A DNA stretch of 64,000 nt from Iris pallida (lineage: Eukaryota > Streptophyta > Magnoliopsida > Asparagales > Iridaceae): NCBI GenBank assembly GCA_029216955.1, contig JANAVB010002199.1, positions 10,490,979-10,554,978 on the forward strand. Reading direction: 5' to 3'. The position numbers and the translations under genes are program-made. Of the stretch, positions 11,655 to 23,499 are shown one piece after another; within the stretch, counting starts at the first letter, position 1; the number at the start of each line of letters is the position of its first letter. Under the pieces are notes generated by a model that saw nothing but the letters and a program-made list of their open reading frames with translations, was not told the origin of the DNA and made no database searches.

Positions 11655-13472
11655 TCTCTTCGGTAGAAAAAGGCCTTCAGGTGCTCCATTGATGAGAACA
11701 GAGAATGACATCGATGTGATGCAGCTCATAATAAGGTTGTTGGATGTCCCTCGAATGCCCATACCATTAAGCACATACATGATGAATGACCAAGCTAGTC
11801 GGTCATATGCCTTAGCCATGTCGATCTTCAATGCATATGAATTTTTTTTCTTTGGAAAATACTTCATCACATGGAATACTTCTTGCGCTATTATCGTATT
11901 ATCAGTAATCTGTCTTCCTGGTATGAAAGCATTTTGGAACGGAGAGATGAGCTTGTCCATCAATGGTCTCAGTCTTGTAGCTAGGATTTTGGAAATCACT
12001 TTGTAGGACACATTACATAGAGCTATAGGGCTAAAATTAGCTGGTGTAACGGGATTTGTACATTTGGGAATGAGGGCCAAGTGAGTATGATTTATCGATT
12101 TATGAGTTCACCTGATCTAAAAAAAGGTTGGACCCTGTTGGTGAGGTCTTCGCCCACAACTCCCCGGCATTTTTTATAGAATAGTGCTGGATAGCCGTCC
12201 GGCCCAGGCGCTTTCAAATATCCCATATTTTTAACAGTTTGTTCAATCTCTTTCGCCTCTGGTATCACTCCAATCGCGTCATTCCCTGCCAAGGACACTG
12301 GGAAGATGACACAGAGAATCCAGGGTCCATTTGAATGGCTTCATCATTTCCAAAGATTTTGGCGAAATGGTCGATAATAAATGTGGCAATCAATCCCTGC
12401 TTCGAGGTCCCCACGTACCATCGTGCAGTTGGAGAGAGCGGATCTCGTTACGTCTCTTTCTGATAGAAGCTTTAACATGAAAATAATTGGTATTTTTATC
12501 ACCCTCCTTGATCCATATGCATTTAGCCCGTTGTCGCCAATAGGTCTCTTCGATTAGAAGAATATCGTTGAGTTCTGCTGAGAAGTCCCTCTCCAATTGC
12601 AGAGTGGCAATTGTAGAGTCTTTCTTCTGGAGAGCAAGAAGTTCCGTTTGGAGTGATTGGATTCGCCTTTTAATGTTGCCAAATTTGTCTCGACTCAAAT
12701 TATGCACCTTCTTGAGGGTGAAATTGAGGTTATTCAGGAGTGAGGAATTTGTTTTTTATTTGGCTTGCTGCCATGAGGAAGAAAGTTTCTCATCGAAGGA
12801 GGCATTAGTCATCCAGAAGCTCTCAAAGCGAAGTGGTCGCCTTTTTTGTTGTAACATATTATTCGTATTAAGAAGTATGGGTGCATGATTACTGTCGTAC
12901 CTGGGTAAAGTGTGGACAGTGAAGTGTGGATGAATGTTGCACCACTCCGCAACAGCAAGGGCTCGATCAAGTCTCTCCTTGATATGGAAGGATGACCTAC
13001 GGCCATTCGACCATGTATATGCTGGGCCAATACATCCCAAGTCGATGAGTCCACAATGATTGATCATTTGCATGAAGGAGGCATTCGCACATGTCTCAAA
13101 GCTTTTGCCACCTGATTTCTTCATCTGCTTCGTAATAGCGTTGAAACCTCCTATACAGCACCAAGGAACAATGAAGGAGGCAGAGATATCCTTGATGAAG
13201 TCCCAAAGCTTTGGTCGATCCCTCCTCTTTGGGCATCCATAAACACATAATAGATTCCATTTTGGTAGGTTATCAGCTTCATTAATTGACAGAAGAATGA
13301 GATTAGGGTTTGAGAATGTAACTGTGGCATGAATAGAGTCAGTCCAACCCAACCATAGGCCACCCGAGCGATCTACAGGGGGCACCGCAAAGGTATTTGG
13401 GTAGCCTAGATGGGGAAGGACAAGGGGATGTAGTGGGATGAGGAGAAAGTCTCAGATATGAAGAATATGGAT
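11655..13472 (-). pseudogene. LINE ORF2: endonuclease and reverse transcriptase, fragment 3
   Basis: Minus-strand frames form ORF2 of a plant non-LTR retrotransposon. From about 13400 to 12760 is the apurinic-type endonuclease (RSGGLWLGW, then YTWSNGRR, RLDRALA and the SNHAPILL motif of the last catalytic block, usually SDHxPLL). Next come the linker (WIKEGDKNTNYFH, 12500-12480) and reverse transcriptase (KAPGPDGYPALFYK; the FSPIALCNVSYKVISKILATR block; PFQNAFIPGRQITDN; ALKIDMAKAYDRL). Several frameshifts and stops occur. CACTA-3 splits the endonuclease at 13472 and CACTA-2 splits the reverse transcriptase at 11655. The element copies itself by target-primed reverse transcription when intact; this copy is dead. 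Confidence 0.9.
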
Positions 13473-13880
13473 CACTACAAGAATAAGGGCTTTTCTTGAC
13501 GGTGAATCCCAGTCAAGAAATGGTTATCTTGACGGTTGCAGATCCGTCAACTAGGCCGGAGTCGAGAAAAGTCCCCCCCCTTTTCTTGACGGTCCCTGAC
13601 AGGGCTTTTCTTGACGGCTTTTTGCCGTCATTTTATGTAGTTTTCTTGACTTTTTTTAGCCGTCAAGATAGCTCTTTTTAGGAACCGTCAACATAGGCAA
13701 AAACTTTTTTTGACTCCGGCCTAGTTGACGGTCTTTAGCCGTCAATAAAAGCATTTGTTTTGACGGACAAAACCCGTCATGAAAAGCACTAATTCACGGC
13801 TATATTGTGCAGCATGATATGAATTAAAGTTGACGTATGACAACCGTCAAGAGAAGCTATCCAGAGTACCATCAAGATAA
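13473..13880 (+). repeat. CACTA-3 left terminal and subterminal repeats
   Basis: CACTACAAGAATAAGG is followed by many TTGACGG and CCGTCAA motifs in both orientations, the expected binding sites for a TnpA-like protein. The same motifs fill 20436-20677. Confidence 0.85.
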
Positions 13881-15727
13881 GCATGCAAAAATTTTGTCAA
13901 GAATTATATAATATTAATCAACCACACATTATATCAATCCAAAAGCTGCACACATCAAATTACTATAAAACCTAAATTTCATATTAATAAACTGTATTGT
14001 TCATACAAGAAAAACTGAAATAGTTGTCCCACCATATGTATTCTTCACTTGTCCAACCACGACATAATCCAACCATAAAGTACACATCCCACATCTGTTG
14101 TTTCTATACAACTTAATTACATCAAAACCACAAACAACCATCACTTGTCACAGCCACGAAACATAATCCACCAAAACTACAAAATGAAACCAAGAAAGTA
14201 GCAAACCATATCGGAGCACATCCCTCCATATCCACAGCTCCTATTCACAGCATGCATATCCACCCTTCATTTTTCAGCAAGTTCCTGAGAGAACAGGAAC
14301 ACAAAGTATCAACTTACTATTACAGGATTATCAATATAACTCGAGACAATTTGAATCACTCGAGAAGAACTGCAAGGCTAGCCATATTGAAACTATAATT
14401 CACAAACATGTATAAATCATGTAAAGAATCTGAAGGCTAGCTAAATTATCAATCATGTAAAGTTTTTCACTATAATTGAAACTATATATAATTCGAAACT
14501 GCAACAGAAAGATGTGATACTGAAACAACCAAGTATTGGTTCTCCTTTGACCAAACAGCACAGAAACATCTGATCAATGTCACCCATGTTGCACAGGAAA
14601 CTGTTGTCCCTATCGTGTCCGTACCCGTACCCGTAATCGTATTCGTGCAACATGTGTGACTACATTGTACCTATTTGAGAATCTACGTACATTATACATT
14701 AATGTTACAACTTGTGAATATTTAAGCAAGAAAATTTATCAGGTTTCTTTATCATGTCAATCTGAGATGAACCACCCTTAAATTATTATTCACAAATTTC
14801 ACACAATATCTCAATTCCACAAGACTATTGAGAGTCAAGAGGGAGAAGTTTGCCTTTAAAACAATCACTCGAAGAGTTTCAGACTCAAGATTCCACATTT
14901 TTGTTGGACACCTCATAACTCTCCAGAAACTTGCCAACATCCAGAGAAGCATATAAGCTTGTTTACAAAATTGATCATTTGACATCAATACTAGTTAATT
15001 GTGTATCAGATGATAGAAAGAAAACATCAAATTGTATAGCAAAAAAATTTACCCATAAAATTCTAAAATAAAGACTAAGGAGGTTATAATATTAGTACTA
15101 CAAGAATTGACGATTAGAGAAACAATTAGCCAAACATAATATGATGTCTGTGTTGACAAAAAGCTAACTTGATTAGGAGGATAATGCCTAAGTGGCTCTC
15201 TGATTGGCGTCGCCACTGGATCATACAAAAACAAAAACATAATATGATGTCTGTGTTTGTGTGTCTCCCTCCAAAGATTTTAATTCACAACTGAACCTGT
15301 TTCAAACCTAGTTAAAAACCAAACATCCATTTCCCAAATATTGTGTCAGAATCCCATATATATGTCTCAGGAACAACACTTACCAGAAAAAAATAATGCA
15401 TACCTCTTTTGATAGACAACACTTACCAAATAATATATCACATAATATGATGCATACCTCTTTTGATGACCTCTTTTTTTTTATTTTTGGAAGGTGTCAT
15501 ATTAGGCATGCTTGATGTCTGCAAGGTGGCCGAAAAAGGCTATGAAATAATATGCAAACATGTTGGATCAAACTATATATGTCAAAGAAATAAGTAGAGG
15601 AGATTTTACAATATATGTCTAACAAAGTAAGTGGATAGTATCAGTAAAAATAGGCTGAAGTAATCGTATGAGTTCAAAAAACAAAATTCATTAATGTCAC
15701 ATATGATAAGAAACTTGTGTCCAACAT
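13881..15727 (-). other. Non-coding 3' region of CACTA-3
   Basis: AT-rich, with no credible reading frame. It contains an inverted copy of the ATGTTGCACG motif plus a GGGTACGG-rich run at about 14605-14655, also seen once in each of the other two CACTA elements. Confidence 0.4.
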
Positions 15728-18015
15728 TTACTTATCAACCCAATCCCCTTCACAACCTACTCTTTTATAACACATATTATCATCATCCCCAGCATCAAAT
15801 AATATATCAGTATTAATCGATGCATTAGCAAAGGGATGATGTTCCATTGTATTGTCCAGGTCTTCATCATCTTCTTTGTGCATATAGTCTTTTTGACCCA
15901 TGGACAAAACAACAGACCATTGAGGATCAAGTTGGTCTTTTACATAAAATACTTGCTTGGCCTGTGAAGCTAAAACAAAAGAATCTGATTTGCACCCAAC
16001 TCGATTAAGGTCCACCAATGTGAAACCAAGTTCATCAACCTTAACACCCTTACTATCGATCCAGTCGCACTTAAATACTAGAATTTTGAAAGTGTGATAA
16101 TCAAGCTCCCATATTTCTGTAATAACCTCTTAGAAACACATGTCCCCTATTATAGGATTCTTATCTTTCGAACTTGCAATCTGCATTGTCGTAGCTACAA
16201 GACTAACTCCACTATTTTCGGTAACTCGAGCGTTGTCACGACCCTTCGTGTGATAGCGACAACCATTAATAACGTAGCCAGAACACTTAAGCACATGGTG
16301 GCTAGGCCCTTGTGCTATCCACTTTACAGTTTGTGAAATGTCTTCCCTTTCATTAAATTGACCGCCAACCTGCAAAGTTTTATATTTATTTAAAGCAAAC
16401 TTAACATCTAAATAAGTTAGAATATAACTACAATAATATTGCTACAACTTCTACCTTCTCATGTAACCATTGGAGAAATGTTTGATTGTGTTTGTCCTGC
16501 AACCACTTTTTATTTTTAGATTTAAGGGGATGTTGTGATTGTAACCACTCCATATGCTCACCTTCAAGACATCATAACAAACTTAATCATACAATTTTCT
16601 AACAATTTTCATACAATGAATAAATAGAAAATTTATGATAAAGATGCTTACTCAATATAAGGTTGAATTTCATCTGTATTCTCCAAAAACATATAAATGG
16701 GCTTGTTGCCATTCTTCACGATCAACTGCAACAATGCGACCTCCAGGCAAAGGTTGGCCATCTTTAACATTGCCCTTCCTTGCAAGTGGATTTTCTACTG
16801 CTTCAACATATGATAGATACTCGCCACAAAATTCTATTGCTTCTTCTGCAATGTAACATTCTGCAATGCATCCTTCGGGACGGTTATGATTGCGCACATA
16901 ACCCTTCAAGGGTTTCATGCACCTTTCAAATGGATACATCCATGTCAGAAAAATAGGTCCATATATCCTGACTTGGGCAACAAGATGAAGAGTTAAATGG
17001 ACCATAATGTCAAAGAAAGACGGTAGAAAATACTTTTCCAACATGCATAATGTGACCACAAGATCATTTTGAATATCGTTTAGCTTATTCACATCCACCA
17101 CTTTCTTGCAAATTGCATTGAAGAAGAAGCAAAATCGAGTAATAGCAACTCTAACCAGCTTAGGCAAAATTGAACGGATTGCCACGGGTAGTAGTTGTTG
17201 CATTAGTGCATGACAATCATGGGATTTCAGACCATAAAGTTTCAAATCTTGCATTGAGACAAGATTTCTGATATTAGAAGAGTAACCTTCAGGAACCTTT
17301 ACGTCTACCAATGTTTGACAAAATATCTTCTTCTCATCCTTCGTCAATGTATAACAAGCACGCGGCAAATATGTTCGTTTCTTTTCAAAATCAGGTTTTA
17401 ATTCAGTCCTTAGACCCTCGTCCACAAGATCAAGACGAGCATTGACTCCATTCTTTGTCTTTCCAGGAATGTTAAGCAATGTATCATATATGCTCTCACA
17501 AAAAAAAATTCGATGTGCATAACATCGAGTGTGTGGCGGATATGCAAGTGTTCCCAATAGTCAAGTGTAAAGAAGATTGACTTCTTCTTCAGCCATCTTC
17601 TTTCACCTAACTGTAATGCTTTGCACTTTGAATGTTTCTTTCCCCATGAGTTCGAAATTTCACCAACCTTGTCTAATATATCCTTTCCGTTCAATGGTGT
17701 TGGAGGATCGCCAAATTCCTGCTTACCATTGAAAACTTTCTTTTGAGTGCGATACGGATGATGTCGTGGGAGAAACCTCCTTGTACCAGTATATACATTT
17801 TTACCACTATGTTTTAGCCTAGGCGCATAAGTATCTTCCCCGCATATGGGGCAAGCATAATACCCCTTAGTAGTACAACCAGATAGATTTCCATATGCAG
17901 GAAAATCGTTGATATTCCACAAACAGAGAACATCCTTACACAAACAGTGAACATCCATAAAACCAACACCAACTATTAGGATTGTCAAGTGTAAAATCAG
18001 TGTATACTGATACAC
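15728..18015 (-). pseudogene. TNP2-type CACTA transposase (TnpD-like), N-terminally truncated and frameshifted
   Basis: The minus-strand frame from 18015 has the Transposase_21 signature: DFPAYGNLSG, YYACPICGEDT, then DVMHIE. At about 17505 a run of nine As causes a frameshift; the next frame resumes CESIYDTLLNIPGKTK and runs to about 16640 through the DUF4218-like part (FFFNAIC, YPFERCMKPLKGYVRN, PEGCIAECYIAEEA). Short exons follow near 16550-16460 and then 16375-15728, the DUF4216-like C-terminus (EIWELDYHTFK, VFKCDWIDSKGVK, DPQWSVVL), with an in-frame TAA near 16135. TNP2 proteins are normally far longer at the N-terminus; that part is missing here. Intact relatives cut and paste CACTA elements. 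This copy cannot make a full enzyme. Confidence 0.88.
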
Positions 18016-19625
18016 CTACTGATACGTACCCAAAACCCTTACACATTCATAAAATCAACACCAACTATTAGGAAGATGGCAATTTCACAAAATCCTTACA
18101 CAAATAGTGAACATCCATAAAACCAACACCAACTATTAAATTCTTACACAAAATCAATTCATGATGTTTTGAAATTAAAAATCAATCCATAAAACCAACA
18201 CCAACTATTAAATCCTTACATAAATTCAATCACAAAATCAATCCTTACACAAAATCAATCCATAAAACCAATCCTTACACAAAATCAATCCATAAAACCA
18301 ACACTAACTATTAAATCCTTACACAAAATCAATCACAAAATCATTATTCAAAATTCTTACACAAACAGTGAACATCCTTACACAAACAGTGAACATCCAT
18401 AAAAACAACACCAACTATTAGGATTGTCAAGTGTAAAATCAGTGTATACTTATACACCTACTGATACGTACCCAAAACCCTTACACATTCATAAAACCAA
18501 CACCAACTATTAGGAAGATGACAATTTCACAAAATCCTTACACAAACAGTGAACATCCATGAAACCAACACCAACTATTAAATCCTTACACAAAATCAAT
18601 TCATGATATTTTGAAATTAAAAATTAATCCATAAAACCAACACCAACTATTAAATCCTTACACAAAATCAATCACAAAATCAATCCTTACACAAAATCAA
18701 TCCATAAAACCAATCCTTACACAAAATCAATCCATAAAACCAACACCAATCCTTACACAAAATCAATCCATAAAACCAATACCAACTATTAAATCCTTAC
18801 ACAAAATCAATCACAAAATTATTATTCAAAATTCTGACACAAACAGTGAACATCCTTACACAAACAGTGAACATCCATAAAACCAACACCAACTATTAGG
18901 ATTGTCAAGTGTGAAATCAGTGTATACTGATACACCTACTGATACGTACCCAAAACCCTTACACATTCATAAAACCAACACCAACTATTAGGATTGTCAA
19001 GTGTGAAATCAGTGTATACTGATACACCTACTGATACGTACCCAAAATTCTTACACATTCATAAAACCAACACCAACTATTAGGAAGATGTCAATTTCAC
19101 AAAATTCTTACACAAACAGTGAACATCCATAAAACCAACACCAACTATTAAATCCTTACACAAAATCAATTCATGATGTTTTGAAATTAAAAATCAATTC
19201 ATTAAACCAACACCAACTATTAAATCCTTACACAAAATCAATCACAAAATTAATCATTACACAAAATCAATCCATAAAACCAATCCTTACACAAAATCAA
19301 TCCATAAAACCAACACCAACTATTAAATTCTTACACAAAATCAATCCATAAAACCAACACCAACTATTAAATCCTTACACAAAATCAATCACAAAATCAA
19401 TTCTTACACAAAATCAATCCATAAAACCAATCCTTACACAAAATCAATCCATAAAACCAACACCAACTATTAAATCCTTACACAAAATCAATCACAAAAT
19501 TATTATTCAAAATCCTTACACAAACAGTGAACATCCTTACACAAACATTGAACATCCTTACACCAATAGTGAACATCCATAAAACCAACACCAGCTATTA
19601 GGATTGTCAAGTGTGAAATTAAAAA
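17950..19625. repeat. Higher-order minisatellite replacing the TNP2 5' region
   Basis: Tandem units based on ACCAACACCAACTATTA, AATCCTTACACAAAATCAAT and CATAAAACCAA. A distinctive longer phrase (AGGATTGTCAAGTGTAAAAT and TGATACACCTACTGATACG) recurs near 17975, 18420, 18900, 18990 and partly at 19600, giving a higher-order period of roughly 440-490 bp. It begins inside what should be transposase coding sequence. Confidence 0.88.
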
Positions 19626-20435
19626 TCACTATAGTTCTCTTCTTAGATAAAATAGTGAACATTCATAATAATTTTTGACCACTAGTAGTTTACACATAAC
19701 AGTTATTGAATTATACAAGTTTTGGTGGATGAATAAAAATGAACTTATGTTAATGCGTACATGTGCACATATCAATTCATGATGAAACCCCAAGTTTACG
19801 AACGAAGTTTACGAACGAAGGGACTCATTTTGGCCCATCACAGAACATAACATCCAAAAACCCACTTCTCTATAATCAAATCCTAAGTTTACGAACGAAG
19901 TTGCCACCAAAAAACCCTAACGTGAAGAACGAACGATGGCACAAAAAACCTAGGCATAAAATTGAATTTCAGAGAGAGAAAATTAAAGGCATTATACCGC
20001 ACGGTGAAGATCGAAGTTGCCGCATTGTGAAGAACGGTTGTTGAAGCCTAGGATTTTCTCCAACACGAAGATGTTGAAGCCTAGGGTTTTCTCCAGAGCA
20101 GTATCGAAGTGGAGGGGTTTTCTCCAGACCGGTTAGGTTTTCTCCAGAGCGGTTTCTGAGACGGGGAAAGAAGGGTTTCTGAGGGGAGGATAGAGGAGGG
20201 GTTTCTGAGAAGGGGAAAGACGAGGGTTTCTGAGAGGGGGAGAGACGAGGGTTTCGGAGGGAAGGAGGATACGAGGGTTTTCTGAGAGAGAGGGGGGAGA
20301 GAGAAGTCGATAGTTTTGAAGATAGCGGGGGGAGAAGTCGAGAGTTTGGTTCTTATGAGCCTTAAAAAATTTTGTGGAAGACCGTCATTAATTTTAAAGA
20401 CTTTGAAATAATTACCATAATGGCAAATAAAAAAA
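19626..20435 (-). other. 5' region of CACTA-3
   Basis: Upstream side of the minus-strand transposase. It contains short repeats: AAGTTTACGAACGAAG in triplicate near 19791-19900, and GAGGGTTTCTGAGA-type repeats at 20150-20300. These create a proline/serine-rich minus-strand frame (20081-20461) that resembles no known protein. It is probably an untranslated leader. Confidence 0.45.
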
Positions 20436-20677
20436 TCGTGACAACTTTCCCGCATACACAATAGTTAACGGTTATTATCAAAACGTCAATATAAAAGATG
20501 CTCTTTCTTGACGGATCCCTCGAAACCGTCAACATACATGCTATAAATGAGCTAAAGTAACAAAAAAAGGCCATCTCTTGACGTAAGCATAAAACCGTCA
20601 AGATAAACCCTATTGTTGGCGGTTTCTGACAACCGTCAACTTATAAACCGTCAAGAATCATCATTTTTCTTGTAGTG
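20436..20677 (-). repeat. CACTA-3 right terminal and subterminal repeats
   Basis: TTGACGG and CCGTCAA motifs repeat up to the terminus TTCTTGTAGTG at 20677, mirroring the left end. Confidence 0.85.
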
Positions 20678-21590
20678 GATGGATGCATGGCGGAGAGGAA
20701 TAAGCGAAGTGAACAGACTGTCGAGGCATTCCCCACCCCTCGACAGTTCCAAAAGAATACTAACATTGGTGTTGCGGCTTTTGAAGGTCAGCCGCCACGA
20801 CCATTGTTAAGGGAGTGTAAGAGGAGTAAGAGTTAGCCATTCTTTTGGAGAGTCTTGGGTTAGAAATGTGATCTCCTTCATGTTTCTTGTACTTCAGGGA
20901 ATTGAGAGATTGTTCAGAGTTGAGAGAACCCAAACAAGCCTGTCTTTTCCATGACATTTTGCGGGTTTTGTAGGTGGGGTTCGGTGACAGTGGTGGTGAT
21001 GGGGGTAGCTCTATAATGGAAAAGTTGGGGGGGACAATGCTCAAATTGTTGCAGCCTTAGAGATCCATGAGAGAGAATGTTGGTGAGGGCGTTAGATAGG
21101 GGAGAATTGGCTCTTCCATAGAAGGGGATCTGTTATCATATCCAACACTGAAATCTGAGGTGATCTCTTATTGAGAGACGTGCTTCTCGAAGATATTTAC
21201 AAGCCCATTTCCATCAGTCTCCATTAGATCAGCGAGGGCCCCACCCACTATACAGGTATATGATTCATTAATAGCTTCCTCACGTGGGGAATTATTAACA
21301 ATAATTACCTCTTGATTTGGTTGCTGATAATGATCACTATGATTATTCTCTCCCACCAGTTGAGATTTGGTGTAGGCCATCCTCATGTGTGGGGGATGAT
21401 ACTTTGACAGTTGGAGCTCCAGACGTGGTGTGGGTTTGCCGCTGTGAGTCACCGCCATAGCCGGTAGGGTGTGATATGTGATATTTAAAACTTGTACTAG
21501 TAGGGAATGGATGGAGGTCTCGGGACGCTATCGTCCACTAGGGCATGAGCTGTTGTATTGTCTTTGGGACCTTCATGGACCGCCGTGGTT
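20678..21590 (-). pseudogene. LINE ORF1 C-terminus and start of ORF2, fragment 2
   Basis: Minus-strand piece between CACTA-1 and CACTA-3. Frames at 21458-21168 and 21044-20760 have the low-complexity character of a LINE ORF1 tail but no motif that I recognise. Near 20760-20690 the frame reads FWNCRGVGNASTV, the characteristic start of plant LINE ORF2 endonucleases (WNCRGLGN). The endonuclease then continues after CACTA-3 at 13470. The GAT and GTT target duplications at the edges confirm that this was continuous LINE sequence. Confidence 0.8.
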
Positions 21591-21785
21591 CACTACTAAA
21601 ATATGCTTAAATAGCGACGTATATTAGCGACGGCGGAAATACCCGTCGCTGATAATTGCATATAGCGACGTCTTGTGCTACATGTCGCTGTCCGTCGCTG
21701 CGTAGCGACGTTCAGCGACGTAGTATAATTTACGTCGCTGGATTGTGACGTTTAGCGACGTATCATTTAGGCGTCGCTGTTTTAT
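21591..21785 (+). repeat. CACTA-1 left terminal and subterminal repeats
   Basis: Terminal CACTACTAAAA followed by many GCGACGT and CGTCGCT motifs in both orientations. The same motifs fill 38108-38540. Confidence 0.9.
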
Positions 21786-22064
21786 TTCATATAGGGTTCC
21801 TGCCCCGATCGAAATCCCAAAATTTTTACCCAAAAATTTCTTCCCGCTCTCCCCTCTCCCCCTGGCGAACCCTCCCCCTCCGGCGACCACTCCCTCCGGC
21901 GACACCCTCCCCCTTCTCCCCCCGGCGACCCCGCTCGCCCGTTGACCCCTCCCTCCGGCGACCAGCCTCCCTCCTCCGACGAAGGAGCCTTCCTCGCCGC
22001 TTCCTCCTCCGACGAAGCCACCCTCCTCGCCGCCTCCATCCTCCGACGAAGCCACCCTCCTCAG
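21786..22064 (+). other. Candidate untranslated leader exon of CACTA-1
   Basis: A CT-rich and CCTCCGGCGA-rich stretch directly after the subterminal repeats, ending at the good splice donor CTCAG/GTAAAC (GT at 22065). A matching acceptor, CATTGCAG, lies at 24357 just before the first coding ATG. No start codon opens a long conserved frame, so it is probably non-coding. Confidence 0.5.
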
Positions 22065-22129
22065 GTAAACCCTAACCCTAGCCCTAGCTATCTAGACACA
22101 GACACGAACACGAGAACCCTAACCCTAGC

Positions 22130-22545
22130 TGCTGGGGTGGTCTTTCTGTCGAGGGGGGAGAGAGGGGTGGGGTTGGGTGCAGGGGGTGGGGGGGTCTTAC
22201 TGTCGAGGGGTGGAGGGAGGGGTGGGGGTACCCGGGGGGTGCAGGGGTAGGAGATGGGGGCATGGTTGGGGTGGGTGCAGGGGGAGGGGGCAGGGGAGGG
22301 TTGGGGTGGGTGCAGGGGTATGGGGAGGGGGGGCAGGAGAGGGGGGAGGGGGGAGGGGGGGCAGGGGAGGGTTGTGGTGGGTGCAGGGGTAGGGAGAGGG
22401 GGGCAGGGGAGGGGGGAGGGGGACAGGGGAGGGTGGGTGCAGGGGTAGGGAGAGGGGGCAGGGGAGGGTTGGGGTGGGTGCAGGGGAGGGTTGGGGTGGG
22501 TGCAGGGGGTAGGGGGAGGGGGCAGGGGAGGGTTGGGGTGGGTGC
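22130..22545 (+). repeat. G-rich minisatellite with G-quadruplex potential
   Basis: Tandem units around GGGTTGGGGTGGGTGCAGGG with many runs of three to seven Gs on the plus strand. It lies in the first intron of the CACTA-1 gene. It gives spurious glycine-rich (plus) and proline-rich (minus) frames. Confidence 0.92.
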
Positions 22546-22783
22546 AGCAGGAATCGGTATCTTTTGTTCTTCAAAGGTCTGTAATCTATTTTTATCGTCC
22601 AAGTAGCTATGGTGATCCGGTTGTATCGACAGAAAATTTTGTAGATGGTTCTCTAATTCATTAGTGAAGTCTTTTTTAGTGTTAGACTCCGATCGTCGTG
22701 TAAGAGTGATACTAATGAATATTACAAGATAAAGGCTTTCCAAAAAGAGTGATACTATATGCACCTCCTAAAATTTCATTTCT

Positions 22784-23152
22784 TCATCTTCCTCCGTTAC
22801 GTGGCACTTCTTTATTGACCGAAACAAATATGGAAGAGTTGGGGAAAACATGAATGAATAGAAAAGGACCACGTGACGGAGGGACATAGAGGAATGAGAG
22901 ATTTTGGAGGTATATAAAACTTTTTTTTTTGAAAATTTGTATCAACCAGTGGAGTCCACTTGGACTTCTTTGATTGGAGGCTTCTCCGGCCCAAAAGAGA
23001 GAATAATATTGAAAGCTTTTGAAGAGAGTCCCTTGATCATGAGTGGAAACATCTTGATAGATTCTTGTGTTTCTTTCTTTCCAAACACACCAAATCAAAG
23101 TCAAGGAGACACAATACATATGTACTTCCTTTTCTTGATGGCTATGTTGCAC
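22784..23152 (-). pseudogene. LINE ORF2 C-terminal fragment inside the CACTA-1 intron
   Basis: The minus-strand frame reads SLTLIWCVWKERNTRIYQD and later SLFWAGE, which resembles the region after the zinc-binding domain at the end of plant LINE ORF2 proteins (IWxxWxERNxRIF). Sequence after the frame (towards 22784) includes a short inverted repeat. It is a separate LINE copy from the backbone, in the same orientation as it, and probably a 5'-truncated insertion. Confidence 0.6.
22791..22886. repeat. Short Stowaway-like inverted repeat
   Basis: CCTCCGTTACGTGG at the left and CCACGTGACGGAGG at the right form a nearly perfect 14-bp inverted pair about 95 bp apart. CCTCCGT ends resemble Stowaway elements. 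It overlaps the LINE fragment tail. Confidence 0.4.
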
Positions 23153-23499
23153 GAGTACAAGACATGGATACGGATGAGGGACACGATATAGATACGGAAT
23201 ACCTATTTTTTCAAATAGGTATGAAAGTAGTCCGGGTACTTACATATTACGGATACGGAGACCATTTTGTTGTGGCCTTGCAATATAGCTTGATTCAAAC
23301 ATTAATTTAAATCAGGTATGTTCAGTGCCAAGAGTGCTCTTTAGGAAGTAAAGGCTTCTTAGCATATTTGAATTTTTGTCCTATATTTACACAGAGCTGC
23401 GTATGGAGGTTACTAAATTCTTGTTATCCTGATCACTTGCTTCTACTACTTGCATTATATCCCCAAAATTCTTTCACAAACTTTTTTTTTATTTTTGTG

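Larger units (their letters stand above)
13473..20677 (-). mobile_element. CACTA-3: CACTA element with degraded TNP2 transposase (7.2 kb)
   Basis: Ends are CACTACAAGAA at 13473 and TTCTTGTAGTG at 20677, flanked by the 3-bp duplication GAT (13470-13472 and 20678-20680). Subterminal TTGACGG/CCGTCAA motifs are dense at both ends. The interior carries a minus-strand TNP2-type transposase whose N-terminal part is absent; a tandem array (17950-19625) lies where it should be. The insertion splits the LINE endonuclease domain. Confidence 0.92.

Noticed and set aside
19763..20461. Frames upstream of the CACTA-3 transposase
   Set aside because: Produced by short local repeats in a probable untranslated leader; no similarity to TNP2 or TnpA proteins.
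22084..22764. Proline-rich minus-strand and glycine-rich plus-strand frames
   Set aside because: Artefacts of the G-rich minisatellite; no start context or conserved motif.
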